Positions 51,401-64,000 are shown, counted from the first letter of the stretch. The stretch is DNA of 64,000 nt from Aphis gossypii (GCF_020184175.1 NC_065532.1:40692287-40756286), one strand, 5' to 3'. The notes: generated from the letters alone by a model not told the origin. Made by a program: numbers and translations.

Positions 51401-54400
51401 ATTATATTTTGCAATAAGTAATTTAAAACTATAATATGCAAAGATTTATTTTTCAACTTAAGTTTTTGTTCCCCTTTCTACAAAAGGGATGTGGCTGAAA
51501 CATACTGTTTATATGCAAAAGCAATATATTATTTTTATATTATAAAAGTTGAAAGAATCTGTCTATATAAGTTATTATATAATTTAAACTCGAAATATAT
51601 ATGAGGTATAGTCTTGTATTTTAAAATTGTATATATATATAATTGTAGCAATAATAATATTCTAAAGATACTTCGAGCGTAACAATTTATTATTTTATTA
51701 ATATACCATATGACTATAATACTCATAATATTAATTAAATTCAAACCTGTTGTTGAACATGTAAAAGTTGAGAATTTTCAGTTATGTCGCACGGCATACA
51801 TGATTGTAACTTGTCAGATACCGTTTCTGGAACAATATTATGTTTAAAACTTATCCACCATATGCTCTGCTCATAATTATATTAATTGTTATAAATTATA
51901 AATACTATTTTTTATTGTAAATATCATATTAAATTATAGGAAAAAAGCTACTATGATATTTTAAATACCACATTAGATTTGTTTATTGTGATTATAGCTT
52001 TATTATTATTTTAAAATATTTCAATGGTATAACCAAGGATAAAAATATGTTGTGCCTACATAATTTTCCCTCCAAATCCAATCTAAATAATATTAATTAT
52101 GTATTTATATTTATTTTTTCCAGTTTATTATACCTTGAATATTTCCAATCTTTTCGTCCATTAAATTACATGTAGGTTGTACAGGCATCACATTATTACT
52201 AAGTGGTACATTATAGATAAATGGTTGGCATGGTACAATCAGTGCTTGAGGTGGTAAAATTAGTTTTTGGCATGAGCTTGGTAAAGGCTGTCTTAGTGGT
52301 AAATCGGTCCTATATTTTAAAATGTTAGGTAAACTTAAACATTTTTAATGATTTTATTATAATAATTATTGTAGTACAATAATACTAACATTGTTTGCGA
52401 ATCTCGTGTAATTTGACAAAAAGATCGAATTTGTGTTGATCGAGCGACAGTAGGGGTTGTTGGAATGTCTTGATACTCTATTGGTTGTGGTTGTGCCACA
52501 TTAGTCGGACTACTGATGTTTGAAAGACATTTTCTTTTTGAAAGTTTACATGATTTATTTTCATTTACAGTTGAATTTTTGCGTTTCATACCGTGTGCTA
52601 TATCAGACTAAATAAAAAACATAATTTCATTATCATTCAATTTTTTTTCGTATATTATATTTACGATGTGTATAGCTTGATTTGACAAATTTTGCTTTTT
52701 GGACGATTTATTTTTTTTATGTTGTTTAACGAGATCACATTCCATTTTTTCATTATGTCTAAAATTAAAATAGTATTTATACATTATTTCATTCCTAATT
52801 AAAATATATATAAGTAATTTAAATATGTCATCATTTACTATACATTCTAAAATATAATTTCGATTTAATTTTGAATAACTTTATATCAGTATAAAATATA
52901 TAGTGTATTGATTCATATATAATATTTTCATATTTTAGTCCATTTATCATTAAAACTTACCGTAAAAGCATTTTTTGAGTAAGTTGACAATTTTTACTTG
53001 CATTTTGTTCTGATTCATAACTTGGAGAATTTTGAGTTATGATCATATTTGAAACTGGTGTTCCACTTTGATACAATGATATTGTATCTGGTTGTACTTT
53101 ATTCGCATCTCTAAACATAATATTACTTATCATACAATAATAGTTATACATTATTGAGATATTTGGTAACTAACGTCTCATAAGAAGTAACTTCTCTTGC
53201 AGCAAATTTTTTAGAACAATTTGATTCTTCTGATGAATTTGTTTTTAAATTACTATTGAAAAATCTAAACAAAATACCCAATAAAATATTTATATAGTTT
53301 AAATATTGAAATAAAATATGTGTACTTTACACTTAAGCGCAATTGTAGAATAAGATAATTTTGGCCTTTGGGTACATTTTTATAAGCCAGTTGAAAATTT
53401 AATTAAATAGACTTTAATATTTCTAATACTACAGTAATTAAATGCTGTAAATTTAATTTTTAACGGAAAATTAAAATTTTTTATTATAATAACACTTCTA
53501 ATTACTTTGAATGAAATTATAGTTACATAATACATTATAGTTCTATAGATAATTTGGAAACAATAACTATATGAAAATATACAATATATTATAATAATAT
53601 ATAATATGGAATATATACCTTTGTATGTTGTCATTATAATTAAGTTCAGTATAACTTAATAGTGTATCTGAACTGGATTTACTTTCATAGTTGGTATTTT
53701 GAAATAAATGTAGAGAGTCGTTGTTCTAATAATGTATTAAAACATAATCAGTATAATAAATAAAGTATATATAATAGGTATTATAATATTCCACAACATT
53801 AATAAAACTTACAGAATAATTACCAGACATTTCTGGTGGAACTTCTACATTAAGAGGAACTTGGACTGATGGATGTACAAAGCAATTCATACATGGTGTA
53901 AAATTTTTATATTCCATTGATATTTGTTGCTTTGAGTTGGTGTCTATTGTTTGATTCGTGTCATATGAAACTTCAGCAACTTCTTTGTTCTATAATATAA
54001 TAGTTTAATATAAAATTACCTTTTTTTATATTATATCTTATACATTGGTGGACCTAGAGTTTTATATTTGATTAATGATTATTCGAGTATATCTTGCTTT
54101 GTACATAGTAATTTTTTTATAATATAGTTTAACTCAAATTTTTTTTGTATAAAATTGTACCTATACAAAATACATTTAAGTTAAAACATTTTAAGCATGC
54201 ATTACTTGTTTACTAACCAATGCTATAACGTTTTACAGTATAATATTTACCTATATGGCTATTTTTTTTTTTAAACTATACCTTGAAATATCTTCAATTA
54301 ACCCACTTGTAATGCTGGCGACAGAGAAAAAATACTTGTACCATCAAATCTTACAAAATCTAATCTTTTAAGTTTGGAATCTTAGCCTTTATGGGATATA

Positions 54401-57400
54401 CATATTATGTAATATGTATATAAATATAAATATATATATATATATGCATATATGTATAGTGTATACATATATGTTTATAAATTTGTTTTTTTAATACCTA
54501 CATAATTATCTACTTTTACATAGTGTTATATAATAACTATTAATTGGTAAATGATAACTATATAGACATTATGTTAAAATGTTATACAAAATGTAAATAG
54601 TTTTTAGTAATAGACAGTACCTCATTTGTAATTTTTTCAAACTCTTTAGGTGCTTCATTAAATTCATAGTTATCTTTTATTGCTATATCTTCCGTAATAG
54701 TATTATCAGCCAGAGTTGTGACGTCCGGATTAATAGGACCCTTAAACCATAATTCATTCATTATTATAATTAACTATATAATCATTTTTTTAAAATATTA
54801 CCTGAATAATTTTGTGTTTACCAATAACAAACTCTACTCGATCAGACCAAGGATTTACAAAATTTGACCATTCTGTTTGTACGACTGCAAAATCACCATT
54901 TTGACACTTAAACCGGTAAGGGTTTCCTTTTAATGAAATACTCTTAGATTTAATTACTAAAATAAAATACAAAAATATATATATATTATATGAAATATTT
55001 TGCAACAATAAATAGAAAATTTACAATTTGCGTGGATTTCTTTAATAGTTGTTAGATCTTCAATACAGTAATAGTCAAAAATTGATCTACCAATAATATT
55101 TTGTGGTAAATATCCAAAGTATGAGGTAATGAATTTATCAACATAACACCATTCAAATAACGCATTATGTTTAGTGATAAATTGAATGGGATTTTCTATT
55201 TTCTCTTCAGAACCTAAATATAAAATAAAAATAAATATTTTCCACTTGTTGTATTATTTATGTTATTATACGATTGATATAACAGTTATTTTTTACATAC
55301 ATTTGTATGCTGAATGAATTATCTGTGCTTTAACAACTAGAACTAATTGAGGTCGTGCCATTTGTTCCGAATATGGTGTCGTCGAAACGTAAGACAAATC
55401 TTTAAATGTTATTGTAAGCTTACAGACTTGATAGTAATTTTCGTTTTCAGATTTTGAATAACCCATATTACAGTAAAATCCATCATTGGTCTTGGGTCTC
55501 AAATAAGTCACTGTAGATACACCATCTAAATATTTATTTTTTATAGTTCATTTATGTATTATGCCATACATACCTGTATATTAATAATTATATTTTCTAT
55601 CAAGTATTTTTTTTATTATACAGGAAAATAATGATTTAAATTTTTTATCGAGATTTTAACATAACGTTAAGTCTCAATTATAATGTTGTAAGTATAACAT
55701 ATATATATTGTAATATTGATAAATGCGAGATCATTTCTATTGAATAGTATACATTTATAAATGGTTTAACTACATGTCATCGATATTACTTAACTGTTAT
55801 TATATAACAAGACATATAGTATATATTGTATATATAGTATAGTTAGCCAATTTAGGTATTTAGGTACATTTGCCCAACGAATCTTCATAATACATATTTC
55901 AGTTTATCTCAAAAGTCTAGTTACTAATATACGAGTAATATGATTTGTACCTACTATAATATAGGTATATTGTATATTTTTCTGATTTACCGTTATATAA
56001 AGCATCAATACTTTTAGACAACAAAATAAAGAATACCTACACTTTATATAGCATTAATAAGATTTAAATTATAATAAATTCCTAAAATAATCAATTTTAC
56101 ATATTGTTCATACTATATTATTGCGACGTACTAAAAATAGATACTAAACTTACATTAATTGTTGGCATAATTTTTTTTAAATTAAAGTAATATTAAATCA
56201 ACATTTTTTTTATTGAACATTGGCTATAGTTTAAGTACAATAGGTTACTCTGCGCAGGCTCTGTAAATACATATAAGTATATAACGTTTAGGTAATACGT
56301 ATTAAAATATATGTCATAATATTTATATGTAATGATTTTTGTAAATGCAAGCGTATAATTAATTTCTTTATAACACCATTTTCCCCATTTTCTCCATTTT
56401 TTCAATAATAAACTTTGTAAAATAAAATTATCATAATTTTAAATGAATACAATATACAATTAAATAATTAATATAATGTTACCTAGTTCTAATTATTCAT
56501 TAATTAAATTAAATATATTATATTTTATATATTTTCTATAATTTATACTATATATGTCAATATTAACCAAAACCATCTTGTGTATGTTTACTTTTTTAAT
56601 TTGTCAACATTCACCAGGTAGCTGTCAGCATTCACCAACTACGAACATTCACAGTAACGTATACATAGATTATATATATTTGTATAATATGTAATTAGGT
56701 ATTTAATATCAGTTGTTTCTTCCGAATTAACTATATTCTTATTAATACTATCTAAACTTACTTATAAAATATTTGATGATAAAATTTTTTTTATTTTTTA
56801 TGAACATTAGAATATTTTTGATGATTTTCAATACTACTTATAAATTCAACTTTTAATTTCAAATTTACTTTTTTAAACTTTCAAATAAACTTGAGATTCA
56901 TTATATACATAGAACTAGGTACATGAAACCGTCAACGCTCTCCTTGACTGCATTCGAGCTCATTCCAAATATAAAAATCGAAATTAAAGTTCTACTATAA
57001 TTTCATCCTGGATTGTTTAAATGGATATACTTATTCCGTCCCACGTTATATTTTCCTTATTGTAATACTATTAGAAAATAAAATTTAATATTCTACTATA
57101 TGTACTAACATGCTATAAAATTATACTAACTCCGCACTATCAAATTTAACAATATCTTTTTAAGAATTTATGAATAATTTAATTATGAGTATGTACCAAT
57201 AATTTAGTTATCCTTTTATTTATTAAGTATGGAATAAGGATTTACCTTTTTTGAAGAAATTTTAAGTTCCGATAAAAGTTATTCATAAGTCATAAACTCA
57301 TAACATAAAGATTTTAGTTGAGTTTGACAATCTGACAGAAAATTCGTTGTGAGGTGATAAATGTTGGTAATTCGTTGATAAATGAGCTATAAATTCCACA

Positions 57401-60400
57401 TTAGATATTAATTTTGTTGTTAATTTTCCTATTGCTGATTTATTAAGTGCACGTATTTCGAAAAAAACATAATTACTAGACGGCTAGTAATAAAATAAAA
57501 CCTTAAAATTTATCGTAGCTATAAGTTTAGATTTTCATATATTTATCAAATATTAAATTGCACATTAGAATTGTAGGCACTCTAAAAACGTGTGTTTTAC
57601 AAAGTTAAATAATAAGAATTATTTAGTTAAAAGTTTTAATGAATATAGCCAAATTACTAAGAATGATCATAAATAGATTTATCTCACAATAAACTTTGCT
57701 ACAATTTAAAACGAAAAGCAGTTGACTGTATATGCAAGGCCGTAACTGAAAAAAATTTAGGGGGAGGGTTCCAACATTTTTTTTAATATCTAGATACTGA
57801 ACACTTGTCGTTTTTATATATAATTTACGTTAAATATTTCTACTTTAAAACATTTCGGGAGGGGGGGTTCGGACCCATGGACACCCCAGTTACGACCTTG
57901 ACTTTATGATTGAAAGACCGAGCACAATTTTACATATTAAATTAAAAACCATATATATTAAAAGTTCAACTTATTAAGTTAATCAAGTTTTATTAATAAA
58001 AAATAAATAACGCTAAAGGTTAGATGTTATTCAAATCACCTATTACCTTAGAATCAAAAATTACGCTGAATATCTATACATATATGAACAACAAAATAAT
58101 TCGATTAGACTTTATGAGGTAGGTAACTACTTTTAAACTTTTATCGGTTTCAACATACATTTATAATTTTTAATGTAATATCAATGTTATCACATATCAC
58201 ATACCTCATAATATAAAATAATATTGATATTGATAATTATTAATTATCAAGTCTTAATTTAAGCTAACTTTACTTAACAAAAAACAAATATTTATAAAAT
58301 TATAACCATACCAATTTTATAACAATAATATTGACAATACTTAATCTGAAAAAGAGAATATTGGTTTTTTTTAAATTTTAAATAAACTTTAATGAGTACA
58401 ATGGACGTAAAATTTGCATTAAATATTAAAAAAATACTTGGGACGCAATTTACATATATCAAAATAATATCCAGAATGCCATTTACGTCAAAAAGGTTTT
58501 TGGGATGCTACTCAGATGCAGCCCTTTCCTTGTACCTAAGTGGCTATAAACATTATACGCTATATAATACACGAATTTCAAAATTCAATACAAGTACATT
58601 ATTCTTACACAATATATACACTTATCTCCATAATATTACGTCGATAACAACTAGAAACAATAAAACTAATAAAAAATAAATTAAAAAAAAATTTTTTAGT
58701 CTCTTTATAAAATTATTTAAATGTTGTTAATGTAATGTAATTTTTAAACATACCTCCTCTAGAAATCGTGCAAGGATCTATAAGAATAGACGTCATATAA
58801 TTGACAAATGTTATCCGATCGTTAGGATGAATAAAATCAATAAATGCACGATCTTTCCACATTTCTTTTGAATACCCCATGCTTTTATGAATACTATTTG
58901 ATATATTAATAATTAGACCATTGGCCATAGACACAACAACACCAAATGAATCATTTTTAACTTCATTTGACTCAATTATTTCCTTGAATTGTAAGTCATG
59001 GTCGTTTAATACCTTTAGAACAGTATCTGTGAAAATTTAAATAATTTTTTTTTTAATTTAAATAAATATTAAAATTTTTTACTATTAGGGCTTATACTGA
59101 ATAATAGTTTTAATTTAAATATCCAATACCTCTATTAATAAGTATATTATGAGCATGCACATATTTCAAAAATGCTATAAAAATCAGATGCCTGAATTAT
59201 TTTATAAGGTATTATATTTATATTAACTAGTTATCAAGACTGTGTTGACTATTATAAGTTAATTAAACATTTTAATGATAAAATATTAAAATGCTGATAG
59301 TTTACCTATAATAGTAACTGAATTATTAGAATTTGAAGTTGAATTTGTTTGATTTAAATCCCGATATGATTGGCATAAGTAAGATAATTGCAAAAACGTA
59401 TTTTCTTGATTGTGGTCTACTTTAATGTCATTATTTAAATTTTTTAAATCATCAGATTCCATTTTTGACATAGAATCTACATGTAAAAATGCAATAAGTC
59501 TTTATTGCGTTAAATGTTATTTTTAATAATAGTTTAGTTCATACCATCGACGTTAAATAATTGATTCGTTTGTGGTTTAAATGCTGTTGAATTTTTCTGT
59601 TTAGATTTTGAACAAGTATCAGTTGGGTTTTGATTAGTTACAGTGTTCAAACCTCTTAATATTGTTTGGTTTGATTGTTCGGCGGGTTTAGAGTTCAAAG
59701 TTGACATTTCTCTAAAAATCAAAAAATGTTTAACATTATACGTAATATTCTAAATATTGTTTTTACCTAAATATTTTATGGGGCTGTTAAATGAATCACA
59801 ATAAACTATAGTTAATAAATATTTTATTTTATTCCAATTATGAATATATTTCAAACTTGCAGACATTTAATAAAATGTAAATGTAAATTAAATGAGTTTG
59901 TTTTACATATATACATGTTAAATACGTACAAAATATAATATGTTTTGAAAATCAATTTTTCTCTTATACTAGATTGCCAATTACATTCTAGAAATTTATA
60001 ATTATATTAGTAATTTACCCGTCTTTGTCAGTTGTCAATATAGTCGAATTCTGTTCTTCGAAACTTGATTCCGTAGATAGTCCTGGATGTCGTGATTTAT
60101 CACTGTGATAATTTAAATTCAATTATAATATCATAAGTAGGTTAGTATATTGTATATTATAATTTTATAAACATTAAAAATTAAAAATAGACTAGAATAT
60201 GTGTAGTTAACACTTGATTAGAAAATTTAAGGGACAATGGAAATTAAAAATTTTAAAATTTAATATATACTATATATTATATAATACAAAGTTCACCTCC
60301 ATTTTTTCTTTTAATAACGCATTAATTCAAATTCTGGATATTAAAAATGTTAAGCATAATAGATTTTAAGAATCATATTAATACATTATAATCAAAAACT

Positions 60401-60506
60401 AAAATACGTAAATGTACCTGGATTTGGATTGGGTTGATGTACAAGAGTAACCCGAGTCATAATCAGCTCGAGTTTGATTTACTGAAAATGATTGACTTTC
60501 TTCCAT
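45416..60506 (-). CDS. per: Circadian clock protein PERIOD
   Basis: Twenty-four coding exons join with consistent phase to 1,075 aa: 60418-60506, 60019-60102, 59545-59711, 59306-59476, 58754-59026, 55301-55525, 55025-55213, 54802-54956, 54621-54740, 53813-53989, 53619-53725, 53175-53264, 52961-53110, 52665-52758, 52390-52607, 52134-52309, 51747-51826, 50910-50984, 48731-48831, 48573-48648, 46337-46396, 46138-46260, 45897-46028, 45416-45511. PER is the repressor of the circadian feedback loop: it dimerises through PAS domains, moves between cytoplasm and nucleus, and inhibits CLOCK-CYCLE. PAS-A spans about 195-330 (GYSKEMW, DFIHPNDR). PAS-B spans about 345-455 (FGYLPQNIIGRSIFD, TEWSNFVNPWS, FVIGKHK). 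The casein-kinase-1-binding-type block SYTELNYNDNIQRFFNS is at 574-590. Basic clusters KRK at 705-707 and 721-723 may be nuclear signals. PPQALIVPCQPF and the C-terminal block RRRIDFCRMAMIYEENA are conserved insect-type motifs. There is no Thr-Gly repeat as in Drosophila. The start MEESQSFSV follows an acceptor at 60518 and is the only start that keeps the frame. Confidence 0.95.
46873..47016 (-). other. Unexplained 47-codon open frame inside a period intron
   Basis: In the intron between the exons at 48573 and 46396, the minus strand reads KYLHGNVAILPNLYAVQQ and on through NKLGNEIKTQLEEEWLRL to a TGA at 46873-46875, which is followed at once by an AATAAA. Base composition is clearly less AT-rich than the surrounding intron and the peptide is amphipathic and Glu-rich, as in a genuine coding segment. 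It is open upstream only to about 47016. It could be an alternative terminal exon of period (an AG just before the TAC codon would join in phase 0), or the 3' end of a retrocopied gene. I do not recognise the sequence. Confidence 0.4.
47595..47864. mobile_element. Inverted-repeat element in a period intron
   Basis: The left part 'agtgttcggaacattcac' followed by 'cgttcacgttcacattca' is mirrored by the right part, whose reverse complement reads 'agtatttgggaagaacatag' then 'gtgttcacgttcatattt'. This gives imperfect inverted ends of about 50 bp around a GC-richer core ('cacgcagccgagagacagga'). Probably a small DNA transposon of the GTTCACG-ended type; family not assigned. Confidence 0.5.
49110..50606. 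mobile_element. 1.5-kb non-autonomous repeat with internal palindrome in a period intron
   Basis: The left boundary 'gattctgaacggagtgat' and the right boundary, whose reverse complement begins 'gattctgaataaag', share a short inverted end. Between them the sequence carries repeated motifs such as 'ttgaagtgtcgataa', 'atttaatacaaggtt' and 'gtcaaaatcacaaaaatttgca'. It includes a long internal inverted repeat (49679-49766 with 49845-49931). No transposase frame. It lies within the intron between period exons at 50910 and 48831. Confidence 0.6.
49679..49931. repeat. Near-perfect 88-bp inverted repeat (hairpin)
   Basis: The arm 49679-49766 is nearly the exact reverse complement of 49845-49931, separated by about 78 bp of TTA-rich loop. 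Aligned core motifs include 'gtcaaaatcac' with 'gtgattttgac' and 'tttgcaagtaattttga' with 'tcaaaattacttgcaaa'. Transcribed in the period pre-mRNA it would form a long hairpin. Confidence 0.8.
54421..54480. repeat. (TA)n-rich microsatellite
   Basis: Alternating TA and ATGTATA units in a period intron. Confidence 0.7.
55526..58753 (-). other. Largest 3' period intron between PAS-A exons
   Basis: This 3.2-kb intron interrupts PAS-A between the exons at 58754 and 55525 (donor GTATGT, acceptor TTTAG, phase 1). It contains one miniature transposon (57735-57900) and otherwise AT-rich sequence. The plus-strand 95-codon frame at 58392 shows no known features. Confidence 0.7.
57735..57900. mobile_element. 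Miniature DNA transposon in a period intron
   Basis: The left end 'caaggccgtaactg' and the reverse complement of the right end 'caaggtcgtaactg' match at 13 of 14 positions around a 166-bp unit with GGGGGAGGG and GGGAGGGGG runs. Flanks 'tgtatatg' and 'actttatg' agree at 5 of 8 positions, a possible decayed hAT-type duplication. No coding content. Confidence 0.7.
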
Positions 60507-60518
60507 TTTTGTTCTATC

Positions 60519-62873
60519 CTATAATAAATATTTTTAATGTTAATATATTATGTTTTAAGATCGAGCTTCTGTAGAAAATTGTGACAGCACGTAAAGAAAA
60601 ACATAACATTATGTATAACATATTAGATACTGGATTTGGATGATTTAAATAATATTAATTACTTCCTAGTAGAAATTTAATTTTATTAGTATTTTAGTTA
60701 GACTTTTGATTTTTAAAAACAAAAAAATTATCAAAAAAAAATAGGATTATTTAAGAAAAACTAGTTTTTGAATAAAATTGATTTTTATTTTAAATGTAAT
60801 TTACTAATTATTATTTGATAATCTTTGATATCAAAAGATTAGTTGGCCTCTCTAATAATGCCTTATAAGAACAATTCGTGTGAATGCCTTGGTTATATTA
60901 TATAAGTTTACAAATATTCTTGAATAATACACATAAATTAACAGTTTATAATAAAATTACTAAATGGTAATCTCTTTTACATGTATTTAATCATGATGGT
61001 ATATAATCGACAACTATTCTATTGTTCTCATTTTCGATCTTTTTTCTTTAAATGTCGATAAAAATGTTTACTCTTTATCAAAAAGTTTTATTAGAAAGAC
61101 CAAGTTGCCACACAAGTTGTATATTTAGGGATTTAAGAAATCAATTAAATTATAGTGTTGCCTAAAAGCAGTAGAAATTAAAATGTTGATACAATTATGA
61201 AATTTGTTTGAAGACTAACTATTTGATAGTTTAAAACTTATAAGATTTTTTAATTAGAGAGAATTAATTAATTAATTAGAGAAGGCTTAAGAGCTCAAAA
61301 TGCCTTGTAAGTTGTTTTTGAAGCAACCTATAAATCTCAAAAATTTATAAGTACAAATTTTTTTGTTACATGATCAAACTTTAACAAAATTAGATATTTA
61401 TTAAATGAAAATTGTAATTGTTTTATTGTAATTAAAAAATATATTATTTGTTCTATAAACTATAATATTATATTCAAAATATTTAAGTCACTTTTAATCT
61501 ATTTATATAAGGAACTTTAACACACCTTTAAACACATTATATTAGTATTTATTTATAAGTTAATAAGTAATTATATTTTATTTTTATTATAATTATTATA
61601 TAATAAATGTATATAACATATGATTTGTGATTGACATAAATAGTTCAATATTCCTTATAACTAATAGGACAATAAGTATGTTATAAACTCTTTAAGAAAT
61701 ATAAGTTGAATAATTGTGTGCACTTAGAATACAGTTGTTCGTATATGATAATTTATTTTTTAAGGGGATTCAATTCTGGTTTTTTCTGTCTCTGTCTTAC
61801 ATAAACGGAATGTTATAAAAATTTAGATATATTTTTTGCGAAACGTTCTAAAAGATCTCATGAAACGATAAGAAATTTGAAAACATATTTAATTTTTTTA
61901 TTAATTCTACTTAAAATTAACATTCGCCTACATTCTTTTTTCTAAGTTAAAACTTCTTCAAAAATTGAAAGATGACAATTTTTACTTCTACTACTTTAAT
62001 ATAAATTTATTTTGATTTAAGGTGATAAAACCAAAAATCTGAGAAAGTCAATGTGAAGTAGACTTAACAAAAAAATTCAAATCTATTTTCAGATTTATTA
62101 TAATTTTACTAGATCAATCGGTGTATTTGGTAAAAATAAGTCTACATTTCTACATTCCACGTGTATTAGATAGAGACAGAAAAATTCGACATCAAATCCC
62201 CATACTTATTACAATAACATACTCATTGACAAGATAAACTCAACTCTAACTATACAACAGAGCGTATCCCTCGGCTTTTTTTTAATTTCATATCCTGAAG
62301 CTGGATATTTTTTGAGTATTTTAATTTATAAAAATCGAATTTTAAATGAGTATTTAGTTAATTATTAGCTATAATTATTTAAAGTTTTGATGAGAGGAAT
62401 GGTGTAAAAAGAGTACCCGCAAGTACTCCATAATATGTTATTCACTACTACACGATACTATTTATCTAAACTATAAACATTTTATTAAGTTACAACTAAT
62501 AATCTATTCGATTTTTATAAATTTATATTATCAGAAAAATATTTTATTTTGGAAAATAAAATTAAAAATGTATGTTATTATTCAAAAAAGTAATAATGTT
62601 AAAAAGATGATAATGAAAAATATTTTAGATTTACAAATTTTTTTCAAAAATTTTTTTAGTAATATCTTAAAACTGTGTAAGAGTATTAATTTCAGAAATA
62701 TAAACTCTTTTCGATATAATGAGTGTGTGGATTCACTCTTTACTTTAGTTTAAACCTAAAATTTAAGTAGCTAAACCCTAATTTATAATAAATATTATTG
62801 GAAAATCACATTACCTAAACAATATAGTATATAAGATAAGAAGCGGTTAAATAGAAAAAAAATTGTGCCTCAC
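60519..62873 (-). other. First intron of period (inferred)
   Basis: Lies between the acceptor TATTATAG just 5' of the ATG exon and the donor CTG|GTGAGG at 62873. AT-rich, 2.35 kb. It contains a CACGTG hexamer at 62158-62163. No coding exon was seen. Confidence 0.5.
62158..62163. promoter_or_regulatory. CACGTG E-box candidate in period first intron
   Basis: A perfect palindromic E-box, the core bound by CLOCK-CYCLE heterodimers, lies about 0.7 kb downstream of the inferred first exon. CACGTG also occurs elsewhere in this window at roughly background level, so position alone is weak support. Confidence 0.3.
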
Positions 62874-63235
62874 CAGTAAACTGCTTAATGTCGTGACAAA
62901 AGAGCAACTGCTATGGTCAAAGTCGTTTGGAGGGACGACCATGTGACCGGTTACGTGTCGGCACTTGTGTGGCAGTACGGGATGTGGGTCCGTTTGTCGA
63001 TAAAAAATAAAACGAGTGACAGTGGTTTAGCAACGAAGACGAACGGCGATGCAAGTGATGGTACACAGCAGCGCAACGACGACGATCGAGCGCGCCTGTT
63101 GCGGTTGTCGGTAGTGAATGCCTCACGGGGTTGGTGTGGGAAAACATATACAAAAACGTTCGATAATAACCTTTTTATTATTATTGTTATAGTTAATTAT
63201 TTATGTGGAACAACAAACAGGGGTGTATAGAAGAA
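62874..63235 (-). promoter_or_regulatory. Probable 5' non-coding exon and promoter of period
   Basis: A GC-richer, CpG-containing patch in an AT-rich area begins with a consensus minus-strand donor CTG|GTGAGG at 62873. Splicing to the acceptor at 60518 would place a short leader before the ATG. The transcription start is unknown, so the right border is approximate. The plus- and minus-strand open frames at 62913-63230 are composition by-products. Confidence 0.5.
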
Positions 63236-64000
63236 GGGAGATGGAGTGTCAAAACCCCCATTGTCATTTTTATTAAGTAATACTTTTTAGAAAAAGCTTA
63301 TAACCATAATAAATTGTTATTACTTTAAAAATCTATTAATTATTTATTTCAGTGGTCGGCCTATGATTAATATTAAGACAGACTCAATTATAAAATATAT
63401 AACTTTTAAATAATTTGTTTTGTTTAATATATATTTTTTAAATTTATTTCATATAGTCTCTTATACCTTACTAATAATAAATATCTGTATAGTTAAACAA
63501 TAAACATCCTCTTTTTACAACATTATCACATAAATATTCAATCTAAGGATACAATGTTATGCTTTTTATTACAATTATTGAAAATCACATTGTTTATTAG
63601 AAAATAGTATGAAATTTAAAATTATTAATCGACTGAATTGATTGTACATCACAATTTAAACTAATATAAATACTATAAAGTACTAAAAGAAGGAACAGGT
63701 AAAAAAAATTGGAAATTTTATTCTCAACTTTTGTTTTAATAATTATGGTTGTAGTTTATGTACTTTAGTCTATGGTCGTTATTTAACGTTCACGTTGATT
63801 TTCGAACAACTTTGAAAATTTTTTTACTAATTTTGTACTATTTTATATATGCTGATCAAGTCTTAATATAATAAAAAATAAAAAAGCAAAGCCTCAAAGT
63901 GAAAACAACTAAACTTTTCGGTCACTTACGTTAAATTTGTCAACCGTTATACATAATTTAGCAATTTTTAGGTACTACACTATAAAATCTATAATTTTCT
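63236..64000. other. Sequence upstream of period
   Basis: AT-rich sequence with no exon recognised. A 'cagtggtcggcc' string at 63352 resembles a hAT end but has no partner. Confidence 0.4.

Noticed and set aside
58392..58679. 95-codon plus-strand frame in the period intron
   Set aside because: No known motif, AT-driven composition and no signs of a promoter or splicing.

Overview
The window looks like nuclear DNA from an aphid or a close hemipteran relative. The evidence is a very AT-rich background full of the 'tacctat/ataggta' word family, short introns with ordinary GT-AG borders, many small hAT-type elements, and insect-type gene models. No species name can be proven from the sequence alone.

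From 1 to about 36,000 there is no complete gene. The stretch is mostly AT-rich non-coding DNA with transposon remnants: a long-inverted-repeat element at 682-1120, the 3' end of a Jockey/CR1-type retrotransposon at 3575-4029, and several miniature DNA transposons. Two CpG-rich islands (about 16.4-18.2 kb and 32.0-32.8 kb) each hold a short minus-strand exon that starts with ATG and ends at a strong splice donor in phase 0 (17256-17339 and 32174-32215). They are probably first exons of a gene, or of two genes, whose remaining exons lie to the left of the window or were not recognised.

From 36 to 44 kb there is a compact housekeeping cluster. It holds TAF10 (minus, 3 coding exons, 113 aa), LSG1 (minus, 10 coding exons, 601 aa) and NSMCE1 (plus, one coding exon, 218 aa). 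LSG1 and NSMCE1 are divergent and share a short upstream region near 42.6-42.7 kb.

From 45.4 to about 63.2 kb lies the circadian clock gene period (minus). I could thread 24 coding exons with consistent phase from an ATG at 60506 to a stop at 45416, giving 1,075 aa. Two PAS domains, the CK1-binding-type block and the C-terminal conserved block are all present. A non-coding first exon probably lies in the GC-richer patch beginning at 62874. The introns of this gene carry a 1.5-kb repeat with an 88-bp palindrome, smaller inverted-repeat elements, and an unexplained 47-codon open frame at 46873-47016.

The genes do not form an operon. NSMCE1 and period converge tail to tail, LSG1 and TAF10 run in tandem, and NSMCE1 and LSG1 share an upstream region. 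No CRISPR, tRNA, rRNA or complete autonomous transposon was recognised.
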